64,000 nt of DNA. It comes from Acidimicrobiaceae bacterium (GTDB taxonomy: Bacteria > Actinomycetota > Acidimicrobiia > Acidimicrobiales > RAAP-2). Positions 25,669 through 36,228 of this stretch are shown piece by piece. The stretch lies in assembly GCA_003141095.1 (NCBI GenBank), contig PLKM01000015.1:22931-86930 (forward strand), read 5' to 3'. The stretch's first letter is position 1. The number at the start of each line of letters is the position of its first letter. A program made the position numbers and the translations under genes. The notes beneath the pieces were generated by a model. That model had not been told where the DNA came from. It searched no databases and worked only from the letters and a program-made list of their open reading frames with translations.

Positions 25669-26574
25669 CTAGTGATCCCCGAATAATCTTCGAACAAATC
25701 TGATGATGGTCATCGGCAGGAAGCGCTTCACCGTGAGCAGCTGATGGCGTAGGCGCGCCAGATCTTGCAGGTCTTCCGCGTACTTCTCTTGCAGGGCCTC
25801 GTACTCCGCACGAAGGGCCTCGTGGTGCTCGACTTCGTCGAGGAGCCTGTCGGTCAGCCCAATCACCTCATCGGAGAGATTCTCGAGCGACGTCGTTGCG
25901 TCGTCTCGAACTGCCTTGATGACGAACTGATACGTCTCCGCTTCTCGATCCTTCAGGATCGCTGCCAAGACCTGGTCGTCCACGTCGGCTTTCTGGACAC
26001 CGATTTCAGTTGTAAACGCGGGCATGATGACTCTGGCAAGCTCGGTGGTCACCAATCCCGCTTCCTTGACCATTTCGAGCAGGCTCTCTTTCGTGAAGAA
26101 GTGAGCATGCGTTTTGTCGAGCAGGCCGCTATCGCGATAGGGGAATGAGCCCTTCATCAGCGCAATCTTCACGTCGGCGTGCGCGATGTTCGGTACCGAG
26201 ATCACCACCGTCCCCGAAGGGTGAAGGTGCTTGACCGACTCACGAAGTGTTTTCAGCGGATCACGCAGATGCTCCAGCACGTCGCCAAAGAGGATCGCGT
26301 CAAAGAGCTCCCCCTCTAGCTCCTCCCACAAGATGTCGTCGTCAAGGTTTCCAACTACCACTCGCTCGACCCACTGCTCCGCCGAACGAGCAACGGCGGG
26401 GTCAATTTCAATGCCGACCACGCGACACCCTTGGACGTTCAACTGCTCGCTGACGTGACCCGACGCGCATCCCGCCTCCAGCACTCGCTTGTTGAAGCCA
26501 ACCATGCGAAGCATCCACGAATGCGAGTCATTCTCAGCTCTCGGATCAATGGCCGAGTGATAATGGGAAAGCAT
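25669..26574 (-). CDS. class I SAM-dependent methyltransferase with C-terminal coiled coil
   Basis: VLEAGCASGHVSEQL, FGDVLEHLRDPL; heptad-like helix near the C-terminus. Confidence 0.8.
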   Translation of the reverse strand: MLSHYHSAIDPRAENDSHSWMLRMVGFNKRVLEAGCASGHVSEQLNVQGCRVVGIEIDPAVARSAEQWVERVVVGNLDDDILWEELEGELFDAILFGDVLEHLRDPLKTLRESVKHLHPSGTVVISVPNIAHADVKIALMKGSFPYRDSGLLDKTHAHFFTKESLLEMVKEAGLVTTELARVIMPAFTTEIGVQKADVDDQVLAAILKDREAETYQFVIKAVRDDATTSLENLSDEVIGLTDRLLDEVEHHEALRAEYEALQEKYAEDLQDLARLRHQLLTVKRFLPMTIIRFVRRLFGDH

Positions 26575-26696
26575 GATGAAAATCTAGTTCCCTTCGTTGC
26601 AATCACGACAAGCAGCGGGTCTCGAGCTGCTGCTAGAGCCGTTTCCGACGATTCCCAAGGTCCCCTGCAATGGTCGCCGGGGATAGGCTCATCGCA

Positions 26697-27530
26697 ATGA
26701 AGCCGCTGTTCGTCGTTGTTCTCATCTCGGCGGCAACCTGCGCCTACGCGTGGATTGCCTCGCTCATCACGGGTGATACGTCGTGGGTCGACCGGATTTG
26801 GTCCATCGTTCCCGCGATCTATACGTGGGTGTTCGCCGCGTCCGCGGGCTTTGCTAATGCTCGCCTGGACGTCATGGCCGGCGTCGTCACCGTGTGGGGC
26901 GCCCGGTTGACCTTCAACTTTGCTCGCAAGGGGGGCTACTCGGGCGTCGAGGACTATCGCTGGCCGGTGCTGCGCGCCTCAATGAGCACATGGCAATTTC
27001 AACTCTTCAACTTCTTCTTCATCGTGATCTACCAAAACATCATTCTCGTACTTATCGCGCTGCCCGCCTGGCGCGCGTACGAGAACCGCGCGACGCCGTT
27101 CGGCGCACTGGACCTGCTCCTCGCCGCCGCCTTCCTCGCGTGCACGGCATTGGAGACAGTCGCCGACCAACAACAATGGAACTTCCAGACGTGGAAACGC
27201 AGCGAAGCAGCGACGGGGCGCACGCCGGATCCTCAGTTTGTCCAGACCGGCCTCTTTCGCGCCTCGCGCCACCCCAACTACTTCTTCGAGCTTGCCCAGT
27301 GGTGGATCGTTTTCCTCATGGGCGCGGTCGCGGCAGGCTCGCTCCTCCAGTGGACTGTCGTCGGAGCTTTGCTGTTGAGCGTGCTCTTCGTTGGCTCGAC
27401 TTCTTTCACCGAGAAGATCACGCTCTCGCGCTACCCCGAATACGCGAACTACCAGCGCCGAACCTCGGCGATAGTGCCATGGTTTTCGAGGTCACGGACC
27501 GACGAAGTGGAGACCCTTCAGTTTGAGTGA
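26697..27530 (+). CDS. DUF1295/steroid-5-alpha-reductase-like membrane protein
   Basis: GLFRASRHPNYFFELAQWW motif; multiple TM segments; ATG at 26697. Confidence 0.8.
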   Translation: MKPLFVVVLISAATCAYAWIASLITGDTSWVDRIWSIVPAIYTWVFAASAGFANARLDVMAGVVTVWGARLTFNFARKGGYSGVEDYRWPVLRASMSTWQFQLFNFFFIVIYQNIILVLIALPAWRAYENRATPFGALDLLLAAAFLACTALETVADQQQWNFQTWKRSEAATGRTPDPQFVQTGLFRASRHPNYFFELAQWWIVFLMGAVAAGSLLQWTVVGALLLSVLFVGSTSFTEKITLSRYPEYANYQRRTSAIVPWFSRSRTDEVETLQFE

Positions 27531-27607
27531 TCACCAGTGCCGGACATGAAGATGCAGTCCCGACGAGTGAGTCACGGCTTAGCCAATCCTCGCGACGCAA
27601 GATTCGA

Positions 27608-28264
27608 TCAGGCGTGACGAAGGTGACGCTGCCTCGAGCGGAGAGCTTCACTGACAATTTCCTCCGTCGGGCTTGGTCGAAGGGCGCTGGGCTCGGCTCG
27701 TTGCACCAGCAGACCATCCAGCACGATCGTGAGGTACCGGCGCCAGAGATCGGGAGCGAGTTGATTCGTGAGACACCCGAGGGAGCTGATCATCATCTCC
27801 ATGATCGGGAAGTCCGCCTCGACAACGTCGAGTCGAAGGTAGCCGTCGCGTTGTGCGCGTTGAACCAACGCAGACAGGGCCGGAGCGATACGACACTTCG
27901 CCACGGCCAGTCGTTCGAGTCCGTAGGGAGCGCCAACCACGATGTCACGAAGCCCGCGATTCTCGCACTGGCGTTGGAGCGCCTCTTCCAAGAACCACAC
28001 GAGACCCTCCCACGAGTTGTCGTGGTCGTTCGCGGTCAAGGCGAGCGAGGCAATTTCATCGACCGCATTTTCGAAGAGCGCCCCCACGAGAGCGTCCTTG
28101 TCGGAAAAGCGCCGATACACCGTCCCCACTCCGACGCCCGCCTTCACGGCGACCTCGTCGAGTGTGGCGTCCAGTCCTCGCTCGGCAAAGACCACCGCCG
28201 CCGCCTCGAGAATCCTCTCTCGATTTCGTACGGCGTCCACCCGTAACGGTCGGCATTCTGTCAT
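27608..28264 (-). CDS. TetR family transcriptional regulator
   Basis: ILEAAAVVFAERGLDATLDEVAVKAGVGVGTVYRRFSDKDALV; divergent from the MFS gene. Confidence 0.9.
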   Translation of the reverse strand: MTECRPLRVDAVRNRERILEAAAVVFAERGLDATLDEVAVKAGVGVGTVYRRFSDKDALVGALFENAVDEIASLALTANDHDNSWEGLVWFLEEALQRQCENRGLRDIVVGAPYGLERLAVAKCRIAPALSALVQRAQRDGYLRLDVVEADFPIMEMMISSLGCLTNQLAPDLWRRYLTIVLDGLLVQRAEPSALRPSPTEEIVSEALRSRQRHLRHA

Positions 28265-28317
28265 GGGATCTTCGCTCATTCACTGCTCCTCCCTCCAATG
28301 GTACTGGGGTTTCCAGA

Positions 28318-28384
28318 TAAGTGGAACACATTCCTCCATATATCGCTATAGTTATTCGGTAAGTGGAGTAAGTAACTCCGCATA
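28318..28384. promoter_or_regulatory. tandem operator-like palindromes between tetR and MFS gene
   Basis: TAAGTGGAACACATTCCTCCATA (28318) and TAAGTGGAGTAAGTAACTCCGCATA (28360), 42 bp apart. Confidence 0.5.
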
Positions 28385-28404
28385 ATTCTCAAAGGAGACG
28401 AGCT

Positions 28405-29910
28405 GTGACCGTACTTGGTGCAACGCAACCGCACGCACGTGCGCTCGAGAATGAGACGGGGGCCGAAAGGTCGCACCGGCGCCGCTGGTCGATTTTGGCG
28501 GTGCTGGGTATTTCTCAATTGATGGTGATTCTCGACGGCACCATTGTCAATATTGCCTTACCGACGGCGCAGCAGGCGTTGCACTTTTCCAACTCCGATC
28601 GCCAGTGGATTGTCACGGCCTACTCTCTGGCCTTTGGCAGTCTCCTGCTGCTCGGTGGGAGGATTTCCGACTACATCGGTCGAAAGAATGCGCTGATCAC
28701 TGGGCTGGTCGGTTTCGCCGTGGCCTCCGCGCTGGGTGCGGCTTCGGTGAACTTCACCATGCTGGTTATTGCCCGCACGGTCCAGGGTGCCTTCGGTGCC
28801 CTGTTGGCGCCCGCTGTTCTCGCTCTTCTCACCACCACCTTCACCGATCCCGGTGAGCGCGGTCGCGCGTTTGGCATCTACGGTGCGATTGCCGGTGCGG
28901 GCGGGGCTCTCGGCCTTCTCCTGGGTGGTGTGCTCACGTCCTACGCTTCGTGGCGCTGGACGCTACTCGTCAATCTCTTCTTCGCGGTCGTGGGCGTGAC
29001 CGGTGCCGCAATTCTCATGCATAAAGACCGTGGCGTCGACCACGATCCCTTGGACTGGCGAGGCGTGCTGAGCGCCACCGGTGGCCTGTTCGCACTGGTC
29101 TACGGCTTCTCGCACGCCGAGACCACCTCGTGGAGCAATCACTTCACGATCGGAAGTTTCGTCGCGGCGGTGATACTGCTCGGAACCTTTGCTTCCGTTC
29201 AGCTCCGTGCCAAGTACCCTTTGCTGCCGCTTCGCGTCGTGCTCGATCGCAACCGTGGCGGGGCTCTCGTGGCCATGCTGGTCGCTGGATCGGGAATGTT
29301 CGGGGTCTTCCTCTTTCTCACGTACTACCTGCAAGACACGCTCGGGTTCAGCCCGGTCCTTACCGGCGTGGCCTTTTTGCCAATGGTGGTGGCCCTCTCG
29401 CTCACGGCACAACTCTCCAACATTGTGCTGCTTCCAAAGTTCGGCCCCCGTCCATTGATTCCGGTCGGCATGCTGATGGCGGCGGCCTCGCTGTTCTGGT
29501 TGACGAAGTTAGGCATCGCGAGTTCTTACCCGGTGCACATTCTCCCTGCGCTCGTCATTCTCGGCCTCGGCATTGGGCTCGTCTTCGCGCCGGCGATCAA
29601 CACGGCCACCTGGGGCGTCGAGCCCCACGACGCGGGTGTCGCGTCGGCGTCAGTGAATACCGCCCAACAGATCGGTGGCTCCGTCGGCACGGCACTGCTC
29701 AATACGCTGGCCGCGGGTGCGGCCACCACGTATCTCGTGGATCGCGCTCCAACCAAGTTGAACGTCGAGTTGGCGAACGTGCACAGCTACACCGCAGCCT
29801 TTGGATACTCGGCGATGATCTTCATCGGTGGCGCACTCGTCACCGGTCTGCTTCTACGCTCGGGTGCACCCAAGCTGTCCGAGTCCGACGTGACCGTCGT
29901 TGCCCACTAA
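28405..29910 (+). CDS. MFS transporter, EmrB/QacA (DHA2) family
   Basis: LMVILDGTIVNIALPTAQQALHFS, 14-TM-like 501 aa protein. Confidence 0.92.
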   Translation: MTVLGATQPHARALENETGAERSHRRRWSILAVLGISQLMVILDGTIVNIALPTAQQALHFSNSDRQWIVTAYSLAFGSLLLLGGRISDYIGRKNALITGLVGFAVASALGAASVNFTMLVIARTVQGAFGALLAPAVLALLTTTFTDPGERGRAFGIYGAIAGAGGALGLLLGGVLTSYASWRWTLLVNLFFAVVGVTGAAILMHKDRGVDHDPLDWRGVLSATGGLFALVYGFSHAETTSWSNHFTIGSFVAAVILLGTFASVQLRAKYPLLPLRVVLDRNRGGALVAMLVAGSGMFGVFLFLTYYLQDTLGFSPVLTGVAFLPMVVALSLTAQLSNIVLLPKFGPRPLIPVGMLMAAASLFWLTKLGIASSYPVHILPALVILGLGIGLVFAPAINTATWGVEPHDAGVASASVNTAQQIGGSVGTALLNTLAAGAATTYLVDRAPTKLNVELANVHSYTAAFGYSAMIFIGGALVTGLLLRSGAPKLSESDVTVVAH

Positions 29911-30016
29911 GCGCGTGGTGCACCCGTCGCCGGTTCAGGTGGCGGATGTGTGGCGACCTCGAAGGCTCCGATCACCCGCTCTCGACGAGCACGACTGGCG
30001 CGGCGTACTGACCGCG

Positions 30017-30403
30017 TTAGGGCTGATCGTCGAGAGTAGCGCTGGCCTTCTCGCGGACTTGTCTACGCAGTTGAAGAATACGCATGGAGCCCAAGGCCAG
30101 CACCAACAGCGCCCCGAGGGCCACGGAGCCGAGGAGTGCCACCGATAGCGGCAACGTGCCGGAGGACGTGAAGAATCGTACCTTCACGTCCTTGGGGTTC
30201 TGGAAGACAAAAATCAAAATAACTGCCAACACGACAATCGCAGGCAGTATCCGTATCCAGGCTCGAGATGTTCGCGTCGACGTAATCGGCTCTGGAGCCT
30301 CGTTCGTTGGAACAACATCATCACTGCTGAAACTGGCGCCGGAGGAGTTTTCCGGCGGCGGGCCTTCTTCGTCGTCTGCTTGACTCACCATCGGAGCCCC
30401 CAA
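30017..30403 (-). CDS. LapA/DUF1049-like membrane protein
   Basis: FVFQNPKDVKVRFFTSSGTLPLSVALLGSVALGALL. Confidence 0.7.
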   Translation of the reverse strand: MGAPMVSQADDEEGPPPENSSGASFSSDDVVPTNEAPEPITSTRTSRAWIRILPAIVVLAVILIFVFQNPKDVKVRFFTSSGTLPLSVALLGSVALGALLVLALGSMRILQLRRQVREKASATLDDQP

Positions 30404-30540
30404 TCTTCCTGCGCTACCAACTAGGCCGAGTAGACCTCAACGTCAGAGTAGTTCCACGCCGACTCGAGCGCCTGACGCCTGGCGCCTAGCGCGTCATTGA
30501 GCGCAGGAGCCACACCAGAACTCCGAGAACTCTTGTCCTT

Positions 30541-31419
30541 CTACAGATGGAATGGGGCCACCATCGAGGGGGCGGTCCGGCTCGCCCCGAGCAGCGCGAC
30601 GTGCAGCAGCGACTCAGTCGTGCGCAGCAGCGAATAGTGGTTGAAGTAGCGGCCCACTCGGAGCCCATGCGGGACTGACGGCGCGATCACGAGCGTGGGT
30701 ACCTGATTCGAGGCCTGCGAATCGTTCTCGTCAAAGGTGATGAACAGGGCCAACGATTGCGACCGGTACTGCGAGCTCGCAAGAATCAGGGGAACCATTC
30801 GACGCAGCCACGCGTCGCCAGTGGCCACCGGGCAACTGTGCATGTCATCGCAGATATTCGGAGCAATGAAAGTGAAGCCGGCGCGCAGATCGAACGGCGG
30901 CGTCAGCGGCACGTCGTTTCGCTGGCACGACGAAGCGAGTGAACGGTAGTAGACCGCCGGATTGTGCCGAGCGGCGTAGGTACCGCTCGTAACCCGGGCG
31001 CAACGCGACGGCATGGATTCGGCCAGCGCCCGCCAATCGGTACCCAGTTCGGAAAAGATGCTCGCGGATGATAACGGATGCGAGCTCGGCTCTCCGTCGT
31101 CGGTGATGCCTTGGGTCGAACCCGACGTCAGCGCGATGTAGTTCGGCAGACTGGGGTGTGAGACCGCGAAGTAGTTCGTGGCCAAACCGCACTCTGACGC
31201 GAGCGAGTTGAGGTAGGGAGCGCTCGACGAACCGATCACCGAATAGCCGACATTCTCGAGCAGAATCCACACCACGTGGTCGTAGTGCGGTGTTCCGGCG
31301 ACTCCGCACGGAGAATTTGCGGCAAGGGGACTCGACGCGCCATTGGCCGAGACCGGGCTCAGCGTTACGAGCAGTAGCACCACAAGAGCCACTCCAGAGA
31401 TCCAACCGCGAAGGCGCAC
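30541..31419 (-). CDS. secreted phosphoesterase family protein
   Basis: Signal peptide; HVVWILLENVGYSVIG...HPSLPNYIALTSGST...DENDSQ. Confidence 0.8.
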   Translation of the reverse strand: MRLRGWISGVALVVLLLVTLSPVSANGASSPLAANSPCGVAGTPHYDHVVWILLENVGYSVIGSSSAPYLNSLASECGLATNYFAVSHPSLPNYIALTSGSTQGITDDGEPSSHPLSSASIFSELGTDWRALAESMPSRCARVTSGTYAARHNPAVYYRSLASSCQRNDVPLTPPFDLRAGFTFIAPNICDDMHSCPVATGDAWLRRMVPLILASSQYRSQSLALFITFDENDSQASNQVPTLVIAPSVPHGLRVGRYFNHYSLLRTTESLLHVALLGASRTAPSMVAPFHL

Positions 31420-31522
31420 ATCCCCATCTTCGCAGTGCTCACGATCAACACGCCACTCCAGCGGGTTCGCTGAGGTCGGGGCGGCGTGAATAGCTGTACG
31501 CGACGTCCCCGCTTCTGCTTGG

Positions 31523-32173
31523 CTACTGCCGATCGGTCACGATTGCGAGGGCGCTGGGGCCCACCTCGATGTCGATCACCGGATGAAGGGCCGGATTGAG
31601 CCAACGCATGACGACGTTCAAGTCGTTCGAAGGTATCCCAACGCATCCCTGCGTCGGCACGCCGGTGCTGACGTGCAGGAAAAAGCCAGAGCCCGCTCCC
31701 TTGACCACGGGATTGGTGTTGTAGTTGATCACGACGGCGTGCGCGTAGGCCTCACCGGCGTACAAGAGATTCTCCGATGCTCCGCCTGGCGAGAGTCGGC
31801 TCTTCACGTGCTGGTTGTACTGCGCGGAGTTCGGATTCTCGTCCCACCAATCATCGGCACCCGCTCGAAAATACGGCAACTTTGTTCCGTTGTTCGCCTG
31901 GTTGCCAAAGGCTTGGGTCAATGTGAACAGGCCAATCGGGGTTCGACCGAGACCTTCTTTCGTGTGGCCGACACCGTGCACCCCAACCTCGGCAAGAAAG
32001 GGGCCGTGGACCTGAACGTACCGGCCGTCGCTCTCGAGTTCCCATGTCCTCAGCACCGCCGTGACCGAGTGGGCTGAGGTGGCTTGCACGGTGATGACCT
32101 GGCCGGGTGATACCGACGCGAATGATCCCTGGGTGGCGACACCGAGCGAGAGCCCGACGACGGCGGCGACCAA
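31523..32173 (-). CDS. L,D-transpeptidase (YkuD) family protein, start uncertain
   Basis: HVSTGVPTQGCVGIPSNDL catalytic motif; signal peptide extends upstream of the TTG used in the ORF track. Confidence 0.8.
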   Translation of the reverse strand: MVAAVVGLSLGVATQGSFASVSPGQVITVQATSAHSVTAVLRTWELESDGRYVQVHGPFLAEVGVHGVGHTKEGLGRTPIGLFTLTQAFGNQANNGTKLPYFRAGADDWWDENPNSAQYNQHVKSRLSPGGASENLLYAGEAYAHAVVINYNTNPVVKGAGSGFFLHVSTGVPTQGCVGIPSNDLNVVMRWLNPALHPVIDIEVGPSALAIVTDRQ

Positions 32174-32587
32174 GGCTGAGGCGATGACCCTTTTTCCGAT
32201 GATGGCAACCCTCTCCTTGGCGCACGCTGTCAGTTGAATGTCAATGGTCAGAGCATCCTAAGTGCCCTCGCCGGACGAGTCTCCGATGAATCAGACCTGG
32301 TGGGGGGGTAAGCCCACGCACGTCATCCACCAAGTATTTCCTCACCTGGGCGAGACAGCCGGTGACCTTGTGCCCTAACAGCGCCGCCCATATCTGAACA
32401 ATCATTGATTAAACGCGAATGCGAGGTCGATCGGTACCTGGCGCCAATGAATGAACCGAGGACCAATGACAGGGTGGAGGCTTCATCGCCGAGCGACTCT
32501 TGTGGTCGTGAACGGACGAGCGGTGAGTTGCGCCACCACGCCCTTGGGCGAAGATCGAGTCGCGACTCCTTCATTGCGTTCTCGCTC

Positions 32588-33733
32588 ATGACAATGACGG
32601 CACCCGCGCCCCCGAGCAGGGGCCAGTTCGAGACCCGACCACTGCTCGTCTTTTGGGAGATGACCAAGGCGTGCGCGCTCGCGTGCGCGCACTGTCGAGC
32701 GTGCGCACAGCGCGAGCCCGGACCGGACGAATTGACGACGCAAGAAGGCTTCGCGCTCATCGACGAACTCGCGGACATTGGCCGGCCACGACCGATCTTG
32801 ATCCTGACCGGAGGCGACTGCCTTCAGCGCGCGGACATCGTTGAAATCGCCAGCTACGCCCAGCGTCAAGGAGTGCCCGTCGCCATCTCGCCCTCCGTCA
32901 CCCCTCAACTCACGGCGTCAGTTCTCGATGAACTCCGAGCGTGCGGCGTGCACAGCGCCTCGCTCAGTCTCGATGGTTCCAACGCTTCGACTCACGACAC
33001 CCTGCGCGGAATTCCCGGGCACTACGAAGCCACGCTTGAGGGCATCAAACTCCTGAAGGAGCACGGATTCACCACCCAGATAAACACGACGGTCATGGCC
33101 AGCAATCTTCACGAATTGGCTGACATCGCCGTGACCCTGCACGACTTGGACGTCGACGTGTGGGAGGTCTTCTTTCTCATCACGATGGGGCGCGGTACCG
33201 AAGTCCTCGAATCGACCGCGCTCGAGAATGAAGACGTCTGCAATTTTCTCGTCGACGCCTCGAGATACGGTTTCACCGTTCGCACCGTTGAGGCTCCCTT
33301 CTTTCGTCGAGTGGCGGCGGCTCGAAAGCAGGATCCCCAACCGGTAGATGCGGCAATTCCGGGTCCGCTCTACCACGAGCTACGAGATCGCCTGTTCGAG
33401 AAGCTGGGTGCCCCGACGGCGCCAGTGCGGGCACCGAGTGCGGCCACTCGTGATGGCAAGGGAATCATCTTCATCGCCACGAACGGCGATATCTATCCTT
33501 CCGGATTCATGCCCTACCGCCTCGGTAACGTGCGCGAAGAGCACCTCATCGACGTCTACCGTGACAACACAGTGCTTCGTGCCATCCGCGCCGCGACCTT
33601 CGAGGAGCCGTGCGGGTCGTGCGAGTACGCCCAACTCTGCGGCGGCTCGAGGGCGAGGGCCTACGCGACCTCGGGGAACCCGCTGGGCGCCGATCCAGGG
33701 TGTCTCATCGTCGCCACATACCGGCACCACTGA
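32588..33733 (+). CDS. radical SAM/SPASM protein
   Basis: CALACAHC (CxxxCxxC); C-terminal Cys cluster CGSCEYAQLCGGSRARAYATSGNPLGADPGC; start at the internal ATG. Confidence 0.88.
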   Translation: MTMTAPAPPSRGQFETRPLLVFWEMTKACALACAHCRACAQREPGPDELTTQEGFALIDELADIGRPRPILILTGGDCLQRADIVEIASYAQRQGVPVAISPSVTPQLTASVLDELRACGVHSASLSLDGSNASTHDTLRGIPGHYEATLEGIKLLKEHGFTTQINTTVMASNLHELADIAVTLHDLDVDVWEVFFLITMGRGTEVLESTALENEDVCNFLVDASRYGFTVRTVEAPFFRRVAAARKQDPQPVDAAIPGPLYHELRDRLFEKLGAPTAPVRAPSAATRDGKGIIFIATNGDIYPSGFMPYRLGNVREEHLIDVYRDNTVLRAIRAATFEEPCGSCEYAQLCGGSRARAYATSGNPLGADPGCLIVATYRHH

Positions 33734-33897
33734 AGTCCGCCCGCGGCCAGCGGGTCAAGCGGCGCGATTCCTTCGTCGTCGTCGGCGAAACTGTTGGTCT
33801 GGGTCAGAGTTCCAGCCGCTGACGCAATTGTGGACTCCGCGCAGTGTTCATTCGCCGTTAGCGGCAATCCACGTACGACGTCGGGATTTGGCGATCG

Positions 33898-34734
33898 TCA
33901 ACTGACGACCATGGTGTCGAGGTCGAGCGAAGTGAGATCAGCGCCCACGACGACGAGGCCATCGAAATCGCTCGCCATCTCGCGCCATTGCGGCTCACTA
34001 CCCGGTGAGAGAGCGGGGACGTAGTGGGTCATGACCAGCGCCTTCACGCCACCACGCTGCGCGGTCTGAGCCGCCTGAACAACCGTCGAGTGGTAATCCA
34101 TGATGTCGTGCAGTCGCGCGCTCGGCACCTGTCGTACGAGGTCCTCGCGGATGACCGTCTGCACGTAGGCACTCGCCCCCTTCACGAGCTCATCGAGCGA
34201 CGCGCAGGGCAACCCGTCACCCGCGATGACGACGCTCTGCTCACCTTCGTCGATCCGGTACCCCAGGGTTGGCTCGACCGGTCGATGATCGGTCGCACCG
34301 GCGAGCACTACGCTCGCGCCAAGGGTAAAGGTCTCGCCCGGCCGCACTTCGAGAACTTCGAGTAACGGCCCTTCGTGGAGGTCATCGTGATGACGAAGTC
34401 GGTACCCGACGTCAGTCGCCATCGCCGAAAGGGTCGCGTCGACGAACGCCTTGGTCCCGACGGGACCCACAATCTTCAGAACCGTTGGCGTTGGGCTCAT
34501 GACCCAATGGGTCGTGATCACGTCATTGAGGTCACATACGTGGTCACTGTGCAGATGGGTGAGGACCACACCCGTCAGCATGAGAGGGAACAGACGCTCG
34601 CTCGCCAGACGCAAGACGACTCCCCGGCCACAGTCGAAAAGGATGTTGGCCGCGTTCGTTGTCACCAGCGTCGCGGGCCCCGCATGATCGGGGTGGGGAA
34701 TCGGGGAGCCGGTTCCGAGCAACGTGACCTTCAA
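33898..34734 (-). CDS. MBL-fold metallohydrolase (RNase Z-like)
   Basis: LLGTGSPIPHPDHAG, LTHLHSDHVCDL. Confidence 0.88.
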   Translation of the reverse strand: MKVTLLGTGSPIPHPDHAGPATLVTTNAANILFDCGRGVVLRLASERLFPLMLTGVVLTHLHSDHVCDLNDVITTHWVMSPTPTVLKIVGPVGTKAFVDATLSAMATDVGYRLRHHDDLHEGPLLEVLEVRPGETFTLGASVVLAGATDHRPVEPTLGYRIDEGEQSVVIAGDGLPCASLDELVKGASAYVQTVIREDLVRQVPSARLHDIMDYHSTVVQAAQTAQRGGVKALVMTHYVPALSPGSEPQWREMASDFDGLVVVGADLTSLDLDTMVVS

Positions 34735-34899
34735 TGAGTGCCCCCAATTTTGAACGAAAAATCAACCCTACGTCGTCCTCGCGTACCGGGTGTGGTTCCC
34801 TTCTCGAATAACTCCTGACAACGGCGCTCTTCTGGCGCGTTGTGCCGTGAAACACTCTTCGGACGTGGCCGAGAGATCGACCACGCCGTAGTGAGCCAA

Positions 34900-36006
34900 T
34901 CAGAGATTCCGGCTCACAAATTTCTGGATAGCCGCCTTCAGCACTGGAGAGAATGGAAGGTCCTTGGTGTAGTTGGCAGATGTGCCCGAGGCGTCGACCT
35001 TGAGCACGTGATCAATGCCCTTCAGGTGGACATAGTCGGTGTCCGCCCCGGCCCTCGAGAGCCCTTTGACGATGTGATCGGACTGGCTGCACGAAACCTG
35101 AATGTCGGCCTCACTGCACGACACAATCACCGGGGTATGCGCGGGCAGCGCCGCCGCCAAGGTGCCGGGGTCGTACTGATCGGCTTCGTAAAGATACTTT
35201 GCGTCAGAGGGGCTCAGGATGCTGTTGAGCCCGTAGGGGAGGTTCACCGCCACCTTCCCGGTCGATCGCAGACGGGCGAGTGCCTTCTTCAGCGTCGACT
35301 TGACAGTGGCCTCTAGTTTCTTGGTGATCTGGCCGGCCTTCGCTTCGACGGTGACCTGCGCGTCGACTTGGGCTGCGATGAGGTCCAAGTAGCGAATGCC
35401 CAGTGGCTCAAAGAGGCCCAGCGCGTGAATTCGAGGGACGGCTCCCGCGTGGCCGGTGGCCATCAGCAGGGCGTAGAGGGCGCCTTCGCTGTGACCGAAA
35501 ACGGCGAGTCGTTGGTCGTCAATCCCTTTTTGCGCGGCGAGGTATTTCAATGCGGCAACCGACTCCTGCTCGTAGGGGAGAATGCCAATCGAGTCGACGT
35601 TGGTGGCGTAGGAACCAAGACCGGTCTGACCACTTCCAAGCTTGTCGTAGCGAAGACTCGCCACCCCGTCGTCGCCCAGCCAGTCGGCCAGTGTCTTGAG
35701 TGTATTTATTGAACCCGTTTCCAGGGGACTGTTGCCATTGCGATCGGTGGGCCCGCTTCCGGCGATGAGCAGGACCGCCGGGACCGACTCACCGGCGTCA
35801 ACTGGGTGACGGTATGTTGCGTAAATTTTGATACCGCCCGCGAAGAACGAAACCGGCTCGTCGATCCACGAAGTGGCAGAAGTCTTGCTCGAAGCCGATG
35901 CGCCGCCTACGAACGTGCCGGCGGACACAAGGATTACGAGCAGACCCAACAACACTGAGGGCGCATGCCCGACGAGGGACCTGCCAGGAGAGATGACGCT
36001 TTTCAT
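34900..36006 (-). CDS. secreted alpha/beta hydrolase
   Basis: Signal peptide; LLIAGSGPTDRNGNS; nucleophile elbow FGHSEGALYA. Confidence 0.85.
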   Translation of the reverse strand: MKSVISPGRSLVGHAPSVLLGLLVILVSAGTFVGGASASSKTSATSWIDEPVSFFAGGIKIYATYRHPVDAGESVPAVLLIAGSGPTDRNGNSPLETGSINTLKTLADWLGDDGVASLRYDKLGSGQTGLGSYATNVDSIGILPYEQESVAALKYLAAQKGIDDQRLAVFGHSEGALYALLMATGHAGAVPRIHALGLFEPLGIRYLDLIAAQVDAQVTVEAKAGQITKKLEATVKSTLKKALARLRSTGKVAVNLPYGLNSILSPSDAKYLYEADQYDPGTLAAALPAHTPVIVSCSEADIQVSCSQSDHIVKGLSRAGADTDYVHLKGIDHVLKVDASGTSANYTKDLPFSPVLKAAIQKFVSRNL

Positions 36007-36228
36007 TACTACAAAGGTACAGAGTTCGCCTCTGCGACCACAGCGCGCGTAGCAAGGGAGAACTCATCACCCGTTAATGGGCTCGTACGCCAGTTCTCGA
36101 CGTCACCTCTTGATCGGACGGGCGGGGCCCCTATGTGACCACGACGTGGTCTGGACCGAGTGCGGCGCGACTGACGCACTCGAGATTCCATCTCGCGCCA
36201 ACGATGTTCGCGATGTGAAGCGTCGTGG

